Shown here in pieces: positions 8,764 to 16,615 of a stretch of 64,000 nt of DNA; position 1 is the stretch's first letter; each line of letters opens with the position of its first letter. Source of the stretch: CAYMZZ01 sp046297935. Lineage in GTDB: Bacteria > Bacteroidota > Bacteroidia > Chitinophagales > Chitinophagaceae. The notes under the pieces were generated by a model. The model saw only the letters and a program-made list of their open reading frames with translations. It did not search any database and had not been told where the DNA came from. The position numbers and the translations under genes are program-made. The stretch is taken from the NCBI GenBank assembly GCA_046297935.1, contig JBKBHA010000001.1:496001-560000 (forward strand), in the 5' to 3' direction.

Positions 8764-10179
8764 CTACAATTTTTTGGTTAAGGTAAATTGTTTTCCAAAA
8801 CGATCGGTTGCTTTGACAATAAGTTCCCTTGTACTGGCCGGAATTTTTTTCTGAAACAGATGCTCTGTCTTGCGTGGTTCGGCAAATCCCCTGCTCTTGG
8901 GCTTTTCGGGACCAAGGAGTGTGTCGTAGGCATCGGGATCGAAGGCGGTAATCTGTTCCAGACTGCCAAGCGGAGTACCATCAGCTATCAATTCGGTCGA
9001 CCATGCAGGATCGTGATTCCAGATGTTGACCAGTAACTGTTTGTGGCTTTCGTCCAGATCGTTGACAAAGGCTTTCATCTGATAATTTTCTTTTTTCCCC
9101 GTCGCCTGATAGCGCCAGCGGAGTTCAGTACCATCAACTTCGTACACGCCATATCCATTTGGCGTGCCATCGCCACAGATCGGTCCGGTCCACCAGGCAC
9201 CGCACACGGTACCATGGTTGTGTTCAAATATATTTCCCTGAATCACATTTCTGTGATAGTGGGTGTGGCCCGACATAATATGAACATTTCGTTGCCCGAG
9301 AATAGTATAAAGGTCTTTGTTGTTTTTAACGCCATTATGCACCGGAATATGAACACAAAGGATGATGAGGTTTTCCTTTGGTACAAATTCCAGATCTTTA
9401 GCCAGCCAGTCCAGCTGCGCCTTCGAAATATACCCGTCGTATTCGCGGCCTTTACCGAGATAGCGAACATCGTCGAGGATAACATAGTGGGCTTTGCCGC
9501 GATTAAAAGAGTACCAGCTGGGGCCGTACATTTTTTGAAAGCTTCGATCAGAACTTTCGTCGCCGCCCTGCTCATAATCCATGTCGTGATTGCCAAGACA
9601 TTGAAAAAAGGGTATACCCATTTCACCCACCGCTTTATTGTATTCGGGGAAAAGTTCCGGTGTATCCCACACAATATCGCCAACTGTGATGCCATGAAGC
9701 AAGGCAGGTTCGGCCGAGCTGCCAGCCCATTTTTTTACATCGGGGACCGACTGTTCCATCATTTTCTTTACATCCTTCTCGTTTTTCACCTGGGGATCTG
9801 CCCAAATGATGAATTGATGCTGGTGGTCATCTTTTGGCAGAGGAGATAGTTCAATATCCCAGGTCTTCTTTTTGCGCACCGCATCCAAAGTGGTGTAGTG
9901 CCTGGCAATACTATTTTCCTGCAAAAATGCGTAGCCGGCCGGGGTGCAAACAAAGAGATGTCGGGCGAGTGGGTGGGGCTCAATCTCGTATTGCCCTTCT
10001 GAATCGGTGGCAACAAGATTGTATCCGTCGCTGATGACTACCGCTTTTAATCGACGACCTCCGCCCGTTACGCGCCCGCGAATAGTCTTTTTGCCATCAA
10101 AGGCCAGCATTTTGTTACCAAGGGCAATCAGGCCCCCGCCCAGCCAGAAACTGCGTCCAAGAAACTGTCTTCTTTTCAA
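8764..10179 (-). CDS. Secreted calcineurin-like phosphoesterase
   Basis: 471 residues in three parts: a small N-terminal beta-sandwich (about 30-112; IRGRVTGGGRRLKAVVISDG), a metallophosphoesterase core (about 121-320) and a C-terminal beta domain. Metal-binding motifs: ADPQ with Asp128, GD at 167-168, GNHD at 196-199, VHIP with His277 and GHTH at 304-307. The first motif reads D-x-Q instead of the usual D-x-H. The N-terminus MKRRQFLGRSFWLGGG has a twin-arginine-like pattern (RRQFLG). In this cluster it could release phosphate from glycerol-3-phosphate or another phosphomonoester outside the cytoplasm, giving the glycerol taken up by GlpF. It lies 3 bp upstream of the SGNH-GDPD gene. Confidence 0.88.
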   Translation of the reverse strand: MKRRQFLGRSFWLGGGLIALGNKMLAFDGKKTIRGRVTGGGRRLKAVVISDGYNLVATDSEGQYEIEPHPLARHLFVCTPAGYAFLQENSIARHYTTLDAVRKKKTWDIELSPLPKDDHQHQFIIWADPQVKNEKDVKKMMEQSVPDVKKWAGSSAEPALLHGITVGDIVWDTPELFPEYNKAVGEMGIPFFQCLGNHDMDYEQGGDESSDRSFQKMYGPSWYSFNRGKAHYVILDDVRYLGKGREYDGYISKAQLDWLAKDLEFVPKENLIILCVHIPVHNGVKNNKDLYTILGQRNVHIMSGHTHYHRNVIQGNIFEHNHGTVCGAWWTGPICGDGTPNGYGVYEVDGTELRWRYQATGKKENYQMKAFVNDLDESHKQLLVNIWNHDPAWSTELIADGTPLGSLEQITAFDPDAYDTLLGPEKPKSRGFAEPRKTEHLFQKKIPASTRELIVKATDRFGKQFTLTKKL

Positions 10180-10188
10180 GTGTCTTTT

Positions 10189-11469
10189 TTAGAGTTTTTT
10201 GTAAATCGCAAAATCGTCGATGCACAAACGACCATTATTGCCTGAACCGAGGCCAATTTTATGAATTCGGAAACGGACAGGACCATCTACGTCAACCATG
10301 AATGTGGCCTGTTTATTTCCTTTGGTCGGCATATCGGTGATATTGCCGCTGGCTGCTATCCAGGTAGTGCCTCCGTCAACGGAGTAATCAAGACGAAAAG
10401 CGCTTCGCGCATCTGTAGCGTATTTGCCATAAAAAACGGTCACTTTGGATGCACCGTCCGGCACGTCGAAGTTCATACGAATATATCCGCTGCTGGATAG
10501 ATTCTGCTGCATGCGCACGGCTTGTTTGCCGGGAGAATTGATTTTGTCGCTTCCGAAGGTAGTAGCCAGGATGGCCTGTAGCAAATACCAGTTTCCGGTA
10601 CCGAGATCCACCAGATTGGTACCGCTGTTATAACTCGACTTGGTGGTTGCGTCTGGACTTTCGAAACTCTCCGGCCAGCCCGCGTAGAGGGGCCCACTTT
10701 CGAAATTGATATCGCCAGCATTTCGCGGACTGATAGTGATGTTCGCTCCATCAATCGTTTTTCCGTTGGGATTATAATAATCAACGATTCCTGTGAATTG
10801 TGCATTCACGGCAACCTGATTGCCAGCAAAGGAAGCGCCGGTTTCTGTTAACAACACAACCGGCTCGCCGGTCGCATCGCTCAGGTTGTGGGCGCCTTCA
10901 TAGGTGACACCTGTTCCATAGTCATCTACATTAGCGTGCAGCGCCACCAGCGTAGACTCATAGATCTGCATATTGTCATTTAACAGGCCCGTGTTTACAT
11001 CGCGTACAAATGGACTTGTCCCGGTTGCTAATACGGTGATCTGGCTGCTGGTAATATCGGATACCGTCAGCCTGCCGTTGATCCGGTCAAGTGTGCCATT
11101 GCTGATATTGATACGAAGTGAGTCGCCGGTTTCGTAGGGATGATTGCCTGAGCTCAGTTGGACGCGAATACCGGCAGTTAAATCAGTAAGTGAATTGGGA
11201 CTGGCCACAGTTTGTTGAAGAACGAAACTACCGCTTTCGATATTGGCCCCATTTTTATCTGAAATAACGGTACCCTCAATAAAAGAAGCACCACCGGTGT
11301 TGTTGCTATTTAAACTAACCGGATTTCCGTTGAAGATCTGCCGTAGCGCATAGATTTTCATGTCCGTACCCGGCGTTCCCTGCGCCGGATTGTCGTAGTC
11401 CTTAATGCAGCCGCTTTGGCTCAGCATGGCCGCCAGTAAAGCGACCGGAAAAATATTTCTGAATTGCAT
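10189..11469 (-). CDS. DUF5689-type surface lipoprotein
   Basis: The start is placed at the ATG giving MQFRNIFPVALLAAMLSQSGC; upstream codons are Lys-rich and not signal-like. The lipobox is SQSGC. The mature part has an OB-like repeated beta region (SFIEGTVISDKNGANIESGSFVLQQ...TAGIRVQLSS) that matches DUF5689. It ends with a jelly-roll-like domain (SFESPDATTKSSY ... GRLCIDDFAIYKKL), as in MAM/discoidin-like folds. DUF5689 lipoproteins commonly accompany SusCD pairs in Bacteroidota and are thought to be surface ligand-binding accessories; that role is inferred here. It lies 9 bp from the phosphoesterase gene and after a repeat-filled 186-bp gap from susD. Confidence 0.82.
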   Translation of the reverse strand: MQFRNIFPVALLAAMLSQSGCIKDYDNPAQGTPGTDMKIYALRQIFNGNPVSLNSNNTGGASFIEGTVISDKNGANIESGSFVLQQTVASPNSLTDLTAGIRVQLSSGNHPYETGDSLRINISNGTLDRINGRLTVSDITSSQITVLATGTSPFVRDVNTGLLNDNMQIYESTLVALHANVDDYGTGVTYEGAHNLSDATGEPVVLLTETGASFAGNQVAVNAQFTGIVDYYNPNGKTIDGANITISPRNAGDINFESGPLYAGWPESFESPDATTKSSYNSGTNLVDLGTGNWYLLQAILATTFGSDKINSPGKQAVRMQQNLSSSGYIRMNFDVPDGASKVTVFYGKYATDARSAFRLDYSVDGGTTWIAASGNITDMPTKGNKQATFMVDVDGPVRFRIHKIGLGSGNNGRLCIDDFAIYKKL

Positions 11470-11502
11470 GATGCTTTTAATTTTTTTGTTTTTTAATTCT
11501 CC

Positions 11503-11586
11503 ATTCCCCAACGCATGCGTTGGGGCTACGAATCACTCTCCACTCTCCGTTCTGCATTCCCCAACGCATGCGTTGGGGCTACGAAT
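11503..11586. repeat. Duplicated 31-bp unit with a perfect 20-bp palindrome (REP-like)
   Basis: Two identical 31-bp copies at 11503-11533 and 11556-11586 (period 53 bp). Each contains CCCCAACGCATGCGTTGGGG, a perfect palindrome (11506-11525 and 11559-11578), followed by CTACGAAT. In RNA each copy could form a 10-bp stem. The units lie between susD and the DUF5689 gene and could act as processing or attenuation hairpins, or be repetitive extragenic palindromes. Confidence 0.85.
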
Positions 11587-11650
11587 TACTTTCCACTCCC
11601 CACTCTCCACTCCCCACTCTCCACTCTCCACTCTCCATTCTCCGCTCTCC
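11587..11650. repeat. Pyrimidine heptamer tract
   Basis: Tandem 7-bp units ACTCCCC/ACTCTCC (about eight in a row, with ATTCTCC and GCTCTCC variants at the end) run up to the stop codon of susD at 11656. The same words recur at 35770-35824. No coding function. Confidence 0.8.
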
Positions 11651-11655
11651 GTTCG

Positions 11656-13125
11656 TCAATCCACATCCCACCACACTCTCGTCTTCATATCATCTGCTCC
11701 CATTGTTTGTACAGCGGCCTGGTAATTGGCCCTGTTCAATGATTGCACTGATACCGGATATACCAGACGTGTAGGCATTTTGCCATCGTTTTGTGCACCA
11801 GGTCCGATTGTAAGACTCGGATAACCGGTGCGGCGATATTCGAACCATGATTGGAAGTCGGTGAAAAAGTAGGTAAAGTATTTCTGCGTGATAATCTTTT
11901 CCAGTTGTTGTTCAGTCGTTACTGCTTCGTTCCAGTCGATACCAGGACGGATGAGGTGATCGGTAGGGACGCTGAGACCCCAATGAGTAATGGCATTGGT
12001 GACACCGGTTTCGTAATAGGTTTTCGCGCTGCCGGTGTTAATGAATCCGCGTACAAAAGCTTCCGCGAGCATGAATTGGACTTCTGCATACGACAGAATA
12101 TTTCCCATCAATGGTTCATTTTTCAAGGCTGGCAGGTAGGCCGACATACGTTCCTGTTGATCACCCGCTGCGTAGCCACTTGGTATGCCGATGTAAGCGC
12201 TGGCAACGGTGGTAGCCCATTTGGTCCGGCGCGGATCTTCCCAGTTATTGAGCGTGTTGATGAAAAATTCCGTTAATCCGTTTTCGCCATTGAAATCATA
12301 GTCGCGATATGTATTGAAGGCGGAAACAAAAGGAGTAACAGTGGTGAAACGTAAGATGGCGGAGTGATCATTGCTGGTCATGATCGGATAAGTGGCCGGC
12401 GTACTTACGATTTCCTGGATTTTCGGTACTGCATTACTTTCCGGGCGTGCAGATGCACGCATCAGCAACCGCAGATAAAGACTGTTTCCGAAACGACGCC
12501 ATTTGTTGATGTCGCCGCCGAAAAGGGGATCGCGTTGCATGAGATTAGCCGGCAAAGCATTGTTCAGGGCAAACAAAGCGTTTGCCTCTTCCAGACGAAC
12601 AAAGAGACTATCGTAAATATCTTCCTGAAGATCAAACTTCGGTTGAAAGATGCCGTCGGTTCTTCCGCGATTCGCCTCTGTGAAAGGTACATTGCCGTAG
12701 GTATCAGTGATAAGTGAGGTAACCCAGGCTTCCATCACTCTGGCCATGCCCATATAGCTGTAGTTGTAGGCACCTCCGGGAAGTGATACCAGTTTGCTGG
12801 CATTTTCGTAGGTATCTTTAAAATTGGTCAGTTCGAGATACCAATTGTTCCACATATAGTCCGATTCGGAAGGACGTATAATATAACGATGTATCTCGTC
12901 GGAATTAACGGTGGTAACATGTACCTGCATCATTTCGTGGACCAGCCGATGCTCGCGGGTCTGGTTAGCTTTTCTTACTGTGTAGATGGCCGATTCCAAC
13001 AGTAGCTCCGGTCTTGTCTCGGGCAGGCTATTGGGATTGGTATTTATTTCCTTGAAGTCTTTGGTGCAGGAAGCCAGTAAGGCCGAACCAAGCAAAAGTC
13101 CAAGTGATATGTTGCGTATTTTCAT
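11656..13125 (-). CDS. SusD/RagB-family nutrient-binding lipoprotein
   Basis: 489 residues, with lipoprotein signal MKIRNISLGLLLGSALLASC. The mature N-terminus TKDFKEINTNPNSLPETRPELLLESAIYTVRK is typical of the SusD-like 2 branch. Tetratricopeptide-like helices follow, then the usual end region (YPVSVQSLNRANYQAAVQTMGADDMKTRVWWD). SusD lipoproteins form the lid on the TonB-dependent SusC barrel and capture substrate on the cell surface. It is 22 bp downstream of susC. The genes around it point to a glycerol- or glycerophosphate-containing substrate, not a glycan: there is no glycoside hydrolase or lyase in the cluster. Confidence 0.95.
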   Translation of the reverse strand: MKIRNISLGLLLGSALLASCTKDFKEINTNPNSLPETRPELLLESAIYTVRKANQTREHRLVHEMMQVHVTTVNSDEIHRYIIRPSESDYMWNNWYLELTNFKDTYENASKLVSLPGGAYNYSYMGMARVMEAWVTSLITDTYGNVPFTEANRGRTDGIFQPKFDLQEDIYDSLFVRLEEANALFALNNALPANLMQRDPLFGGDINKWRRFGNSLYLRLLMRASARPESNAVPKIQEIVSTPATYPIMTSNDHSAILRFTTVTPFVSAFNTYRDYDFNGENGLTEFFINTLNNWEDPRRTKWATTVASAYIGIPSGYAAGDQQERMSAYLPALKNEPLMGNILSYAEVQFMLAEAFVRGFINTGSAKTYYETGVTNAITHWGLSVPTDHLIRPGIDWNEAVTTEQQLEKIITQKYFTYFFTDFQSWFEYRRTGYPSLTIGPGAQNDGKMPTRLVYPVSVQSLNRANYQAAVQTMGADDMKTRVWWDVD

Positions 13126-13147
13126 AATTGCTTTAGTTGAATAGTTG

Positions 13148-16100
13148 TTAGAATCCTACGGTGAGTGCTACACCCATAGTGCGGGTGGAAGGAAACTGAC
13201 CGATTTCGAAACCGGCATTGATCTGGCCGTCGTTAAGTGTTCCAAATTCGGGATCAAAGGCCGGCCATTTGGTGAACTGGAATAAATCGCGGCCATACAA
13301 TCCGATATTTGCCTTTTGCAATTTCAACCGACTGATCAGTTTTTTGGGTAGCGTATAGTCGAAACGCAACTCACGCAGCTTGATGAAATCGGTGCTGAAA
13401 GTGTTTGCCTCTACATTGTCGCGGTTAAAATGGGCATCGTAATAGGCCTGTATATTGGTTGCAGTGATCGTGTTTGGAACGTATTTATCGTTAACAGCAT
13501 CATACTGCACTCCGTCTCCCACAATGCCATTGTATCTGCCGGGAAGTGTTTTCTTCAGTTTTCCTTCTTCCATCAGCACGGCGTGTGTAAGACTGTATGC
13601 CACGCCACCGAACTGACCGTCCACCAATGCTGTCAATCTAAAATCTTTATACCTCAGTGTTCCACCCAGGCTTCCTTTCCAGTCAGGATTGGTATTGCCT
13701 AGATATTTGATTTCGGTTGTGCGCGTGGGTAAACCCTGCTCATTGTAGATGATTTGTCCATCGGGCGCACGATTGTATCCAATACCGTACAGGTCGCCCA
13801 TGCGGCCGCCAGGCCGGGCTTCAATTGATCCGCGGTTGGCCGGTCCGGTCGACATGACGTATACATCCACTCCTTCTATCAGCTCCACAATTTTATTGCG
13901 GTTCGAAGCGTAAGTGCCAAAGATATCGAGACTCCAGCCGCTCTTGCTTTTGAAGACATTGCCGTTCAGCTGCACTTCGATGCCGCGATTTTTCACCAGG
14001 CCTGCGTTTGCAATGGTGGAGGCATAACCCGAAGCGCGGTCGATGGGTACGGGGAATATTTGATTCTTGGTATTGTTGCGATATACTGCTACGTCGAGGC
14101 CGAGCCTGTTCTTGAAAAATCTAATGTCAAGTCCAAACTCGAGACTGTTGGTAAGCAGTGCTTTCAGATCCGGATTGGCGATCGCGTTCGGGTTGCTGAG
14201 GCCCCCGGGGAACAGCGTGGGCGAATAGGCAAATGCTGTAAGGTAGGGTATGGTGCCGCCACTACCTACTCCTGCCAGCGAGCCACGCAGTTTAAGAAAA
14301 GAAATCTGCCGGGGCAATCTTATTTTTTCAGAGAGAATGACGCTAAGGTTCGCCGACGAATAAAAGAAGGGGGAGTTGCTGGTTGAGCTCGGTGTGGCCA
14401 GTGTGCTGGCCCAGTCTTCGCGTGCTGTAAAGTCGGCAAAAATAAACTTATCGTAAGAGAACTGTGCCATACCGTAGAGGCTATTGACACGATATTCTGC
14501 CCTGTAAGGCAATGCAACGACAGGGTTCTTGCTGTTGGCGAGCGTATAATAGCCAGGCAAATTCAGCTGATCAGCCCTAAGGTCATCGCGAGTGTAGCGG
14601 TTGCGCATCTGACTACCACCGGCTGATGCGGTAACGGATATCTTCTTACCAAAATTTTGAGTATATCGTAGCAGGAAGTCGTTATTGATTTCTTGTGAAA
14701 AGATGTTTTGCGATCTGAACATGCCCTCTGCAAATTTGTTGGTACCAAAAGGACGTTGCTGCGATCTTGCTTCCGATGCATAGTCGAGGGCACTGCGAAC
14801 CATCACGCTAAAATGGTCATTGAATGTGTAGGTGGCCGAAACGTTCCCGATCACACCATGCCGGTTCGACTTGTTGAGCATTTCGTAGGCAATCAGATAA
14901 GGATTATCGAGCAGGCTGCTGAACGGACGGGTTTGTGCAATATTTTCCTGACCTGGCACCCAGTATTCTTTCACCCAGTCGAGATTGAAATTAGGTACCA
15001 TACCACGTATAAAGTACATAATTGACTGGTTGTTGTAGCCGGTAGAAGGCAGGTTGTCAGTAAACTTGTTAGTATAGTTCACTTTTGCAGCCAACTGTAA
15101 TTTTTGAGACAGCTTGTGAGTTACCGACAATGCTACGGTATTACGATTATAACCGGTATTAGGAATAATCCAGTTGTTTTTCAGGTTGGTAAGCGACAGG
15201 CGGACAGTGGTGTTGTTGTTTCCGCCGTCTATAGTGAGTGAGTTGATCAGCGTTCTTCCAGTTTTGAAAAAGTCTTTACGGTTATTCTTGTACGGTACCC
15301 ATAGGCTTCTTTCTTCTGCTTTGGTACGTGTTTCCGGATCGTATTGATAATAGTACTGGCCGGCAAAGCGAGGACCCCAGGCCGAGCTGGTACTACGGGT
15401 ACTTGGACCGTCAGCCGATGCATTATACGAATACCAGCTTTCCTGTCCGCTGGCGCCCTGTCCATATTCATACTGATAATCTGGCCAACGATTGATCTGA
15501 TCAATGCTGGCATTGAGATTATAAGTAATGCCGAGACCTTTTTGCCTGCTGCTTCCTGATTTGGTGGTAATAATAATTGCTCCGTTGGCGCCTCGTGCGC
15601 CGTAAAGAGCCGCGGCACCGGGTCCTTTCAATACCGACACACTCTCGATGTCTTCGGGATTAATATCGTTAAGGCTCGAGCCAAAGTCGACCGGAGATTC
15701 GCCCTGCAGGTACGATGAACTACCTGTACCGGTTAGCTGACCTGAACTGCTGCTGATCACTACGCCGTCTACAACAATAAGAGCCTGGCTGTTTCCATCC
15801 AGCGAATTTTCTCCTCTTAGCACGATCTTATTGCTGCCAGCGGGACCACCTCCCGATTTCAACAGGTTAAGGCCGGCCACTTTGCCGGTCATTGCATTTG
15901 TCCAGTTGTTCGACATGGCTTCGGTCAGTTCTTCTCCTTTCACTTTTGATACGGAGTAACCAAGCGCTTTCTCATCGCGCTTGATGCCGAGAGCTGTTAC
16001 GACCACAGCTTCCATTTCGCGCGAATCCTGTTCCAGTTCGAATGTATAAGTGTTGGAGGTGCCAATTTTTTGTTCAAGCGTAATAAAGCCAACGGCTGTC

Positions 16101-16354
16101 GCGACCAATGTCTGGTTGCTGCCTGCCGAAATTGAAAATTGACCCTTTTCGTTGGTTTGGGTGCCCAGGCTGGTTCCTTTGATGGTGATGTTGGCGTTGG
16201 CAATTGGTTGACCATTGCCAGCTTGAGCAACTGTACCTGTAATGGTCCGGTTCTGTTGGGCGGTAGCAAACAGCGCGCCAAAAAGCAGGAGGCAGGCAAA
16301 CAGCAGCCGTTTTCCTGTTGCCATCGAGGTAGCAAGGAGTGCGAGCGATCTCAT
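13148..16354 (-). CDS. SusC/RagA-family TonB-dependent outer membrane transporter
   Basis: 1068 residues from the ATG at 16354 (a second candidate, MATGKRLLF, is at 16324). The signal peptide ends near LFGALFATAQ. Then come a carboxypeptidase-like beta-sandwich (TITGTVAQAGNGQPIANANITIKG), the TonB box region (EAVVVTALGIKRDEKALGYSVSKV) and the plug with VLRGENSLDGNSQALIVVDGVVI and the GAAALYGARGANGAIIITTKSG signature. A large beta-barrel ends in Phe (GVALTVGF). It would import the substrate captured by the SusD partner. It is preceded by a 261-bp gap holding two palindromes. Confidence 0.96.
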   Translation of the reverse strand: MRSLALLATSMATGKRLLFACLLLFGALFATAQQNRTITGTVAQAGNGQPIANANITIKGTSLGTQTNEKGQFSISAGSNQTLVATAVGFITLEQKIGTSNTYTFELEQDSREMEAVVVTALGIKRDEKALGYSVSKVKGEELTEAMSNNWTNAMTGKVAGLNLLKSGGGPAGSNKIVLRGENSLDGNSQALIVVDGVVISSSSGQLTGTGSSSYLQGESPVDFGSSLNDINPEDIESVSVLKGPGAAALYGARGANGAIIITTKSGSSRQKGLGITYNLNASIDQINRWPDYQYEYGQGASGQESWYSYNASADGPSTRSTSSAWGPRFAGQYYYQYDPETRTKAEERSLWVPYKNNRKDFFKTGRTLINSLTIDGGNNNTTVRLSLTNLKNNWIIPNTGYNRNTVALSVTHKLSQKLQLAAKVNYTNKFTDNLPSTGYNNQSIMYFIRGMVPNFNLDWVKEYWVPGQENIAQTRPFSSLLDNPYLIAYEMLNKSNRHGVIGNVSATYTFNDHFSVMVRSALDYASEARSQQRPFGTNKFAEGMFRSQNIFSQEINNDFLLRYTQNFGKKISVTASAGGSQMRNRYTRDDLRADQLNLPGYYTLANSKNPVVALPYRAEYRVNSLYGMAQFSYDKFIFADFTAREDWASTLATPSSTSNSPFFYSSANLSVILSEKIRLPRQISFLKLRGSLAGVGSGGTIPYLTAFAYSPTLFPGGLSNPNAIANPDLKALLTNSLEFGLDIRFFKNRLGLDVAVYRNNTKNQIFPVPIDRASGYASTIANAGLVKNRGIEVQLNGNVFKSKSGWSLDIFGTYASNRNKIVELIEGVDVYVMSTGPANRGSIEARPGGRMGDLYGIGYNRAPDGQIIYNEQGLPTRTTEIKYLGNTNPDWKGSLGGTLRYKDFRLTALVDGQFGGVAYSLTHAVLMEEGKLKKTLPGRYNGIVGDGVQYDAVNDKYVPNTITATNIQAYYDAHFNRDNVEANTFSTDFIKLRELRFDYTLPKKLISRLKLQKANIGLYGRDLFQFTKWPAFDPEFGTLNDGQINAGFEIGQFPSTRTMGVALTVGF

Positions 16355-16522
16355 AAGTGTTGTTGTTAAAATGATAGATAAAAAACAGTTGTAATCTTTG
16401 GATTGCAACGAGTGCATGCCTGCTGGCAAATTGAAAAGGGAGCTGGATTTCCCATGGCTTGCGCTGCAAGGCAGGGCGCAAAATAAAGGCAGTTTCATGT
16501 TGGCAATCGTTGGTGTAGGTTA

Positions 16523-16568
16523 TGAAAAGATTAATCTTTTCAATGATTTAGATGTTTTAAACAACATC
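16523..16568 (-). promoter_or_regulatory. Two adjacent palindromes upstream of susC
   Basis: TGAAAAGATTAATCTTTTCA is a perfect 20-bp palindrome at 16523-16542. GATGTT-N6-AACATC (16551-16556 and 16563-16568) lies 8 bp away. Both are in the glpD-susC gap, 169-214 bp upstream of the susC start. The first has no loop or T-run, which favours a protein-binding site over a terminator. The second loosely resembles the ATGTT...AACAT core of GlpR sites. The binding protein is unknown. Confidence 0.5.
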
Positions 16569-16615
16569 AAAATTAATTTCTATATGTGGTTTGGTTTTTT
16601 CGTGTAGATATTGTG

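Noticed and set aside
9043..9849. 268-codon plus-strand frame inside the phosphoesterase gene
   Set aside because: Shadow of the minus-strand gene, whose metal motifs are all intact; the plus-strand product has no recognisable features.
16355..16498. 48-codon upstream extension of susC
   Set aside because: Would put a non-signal sequence before a clear signal peptide; the start is placed at 16354 or 16324.
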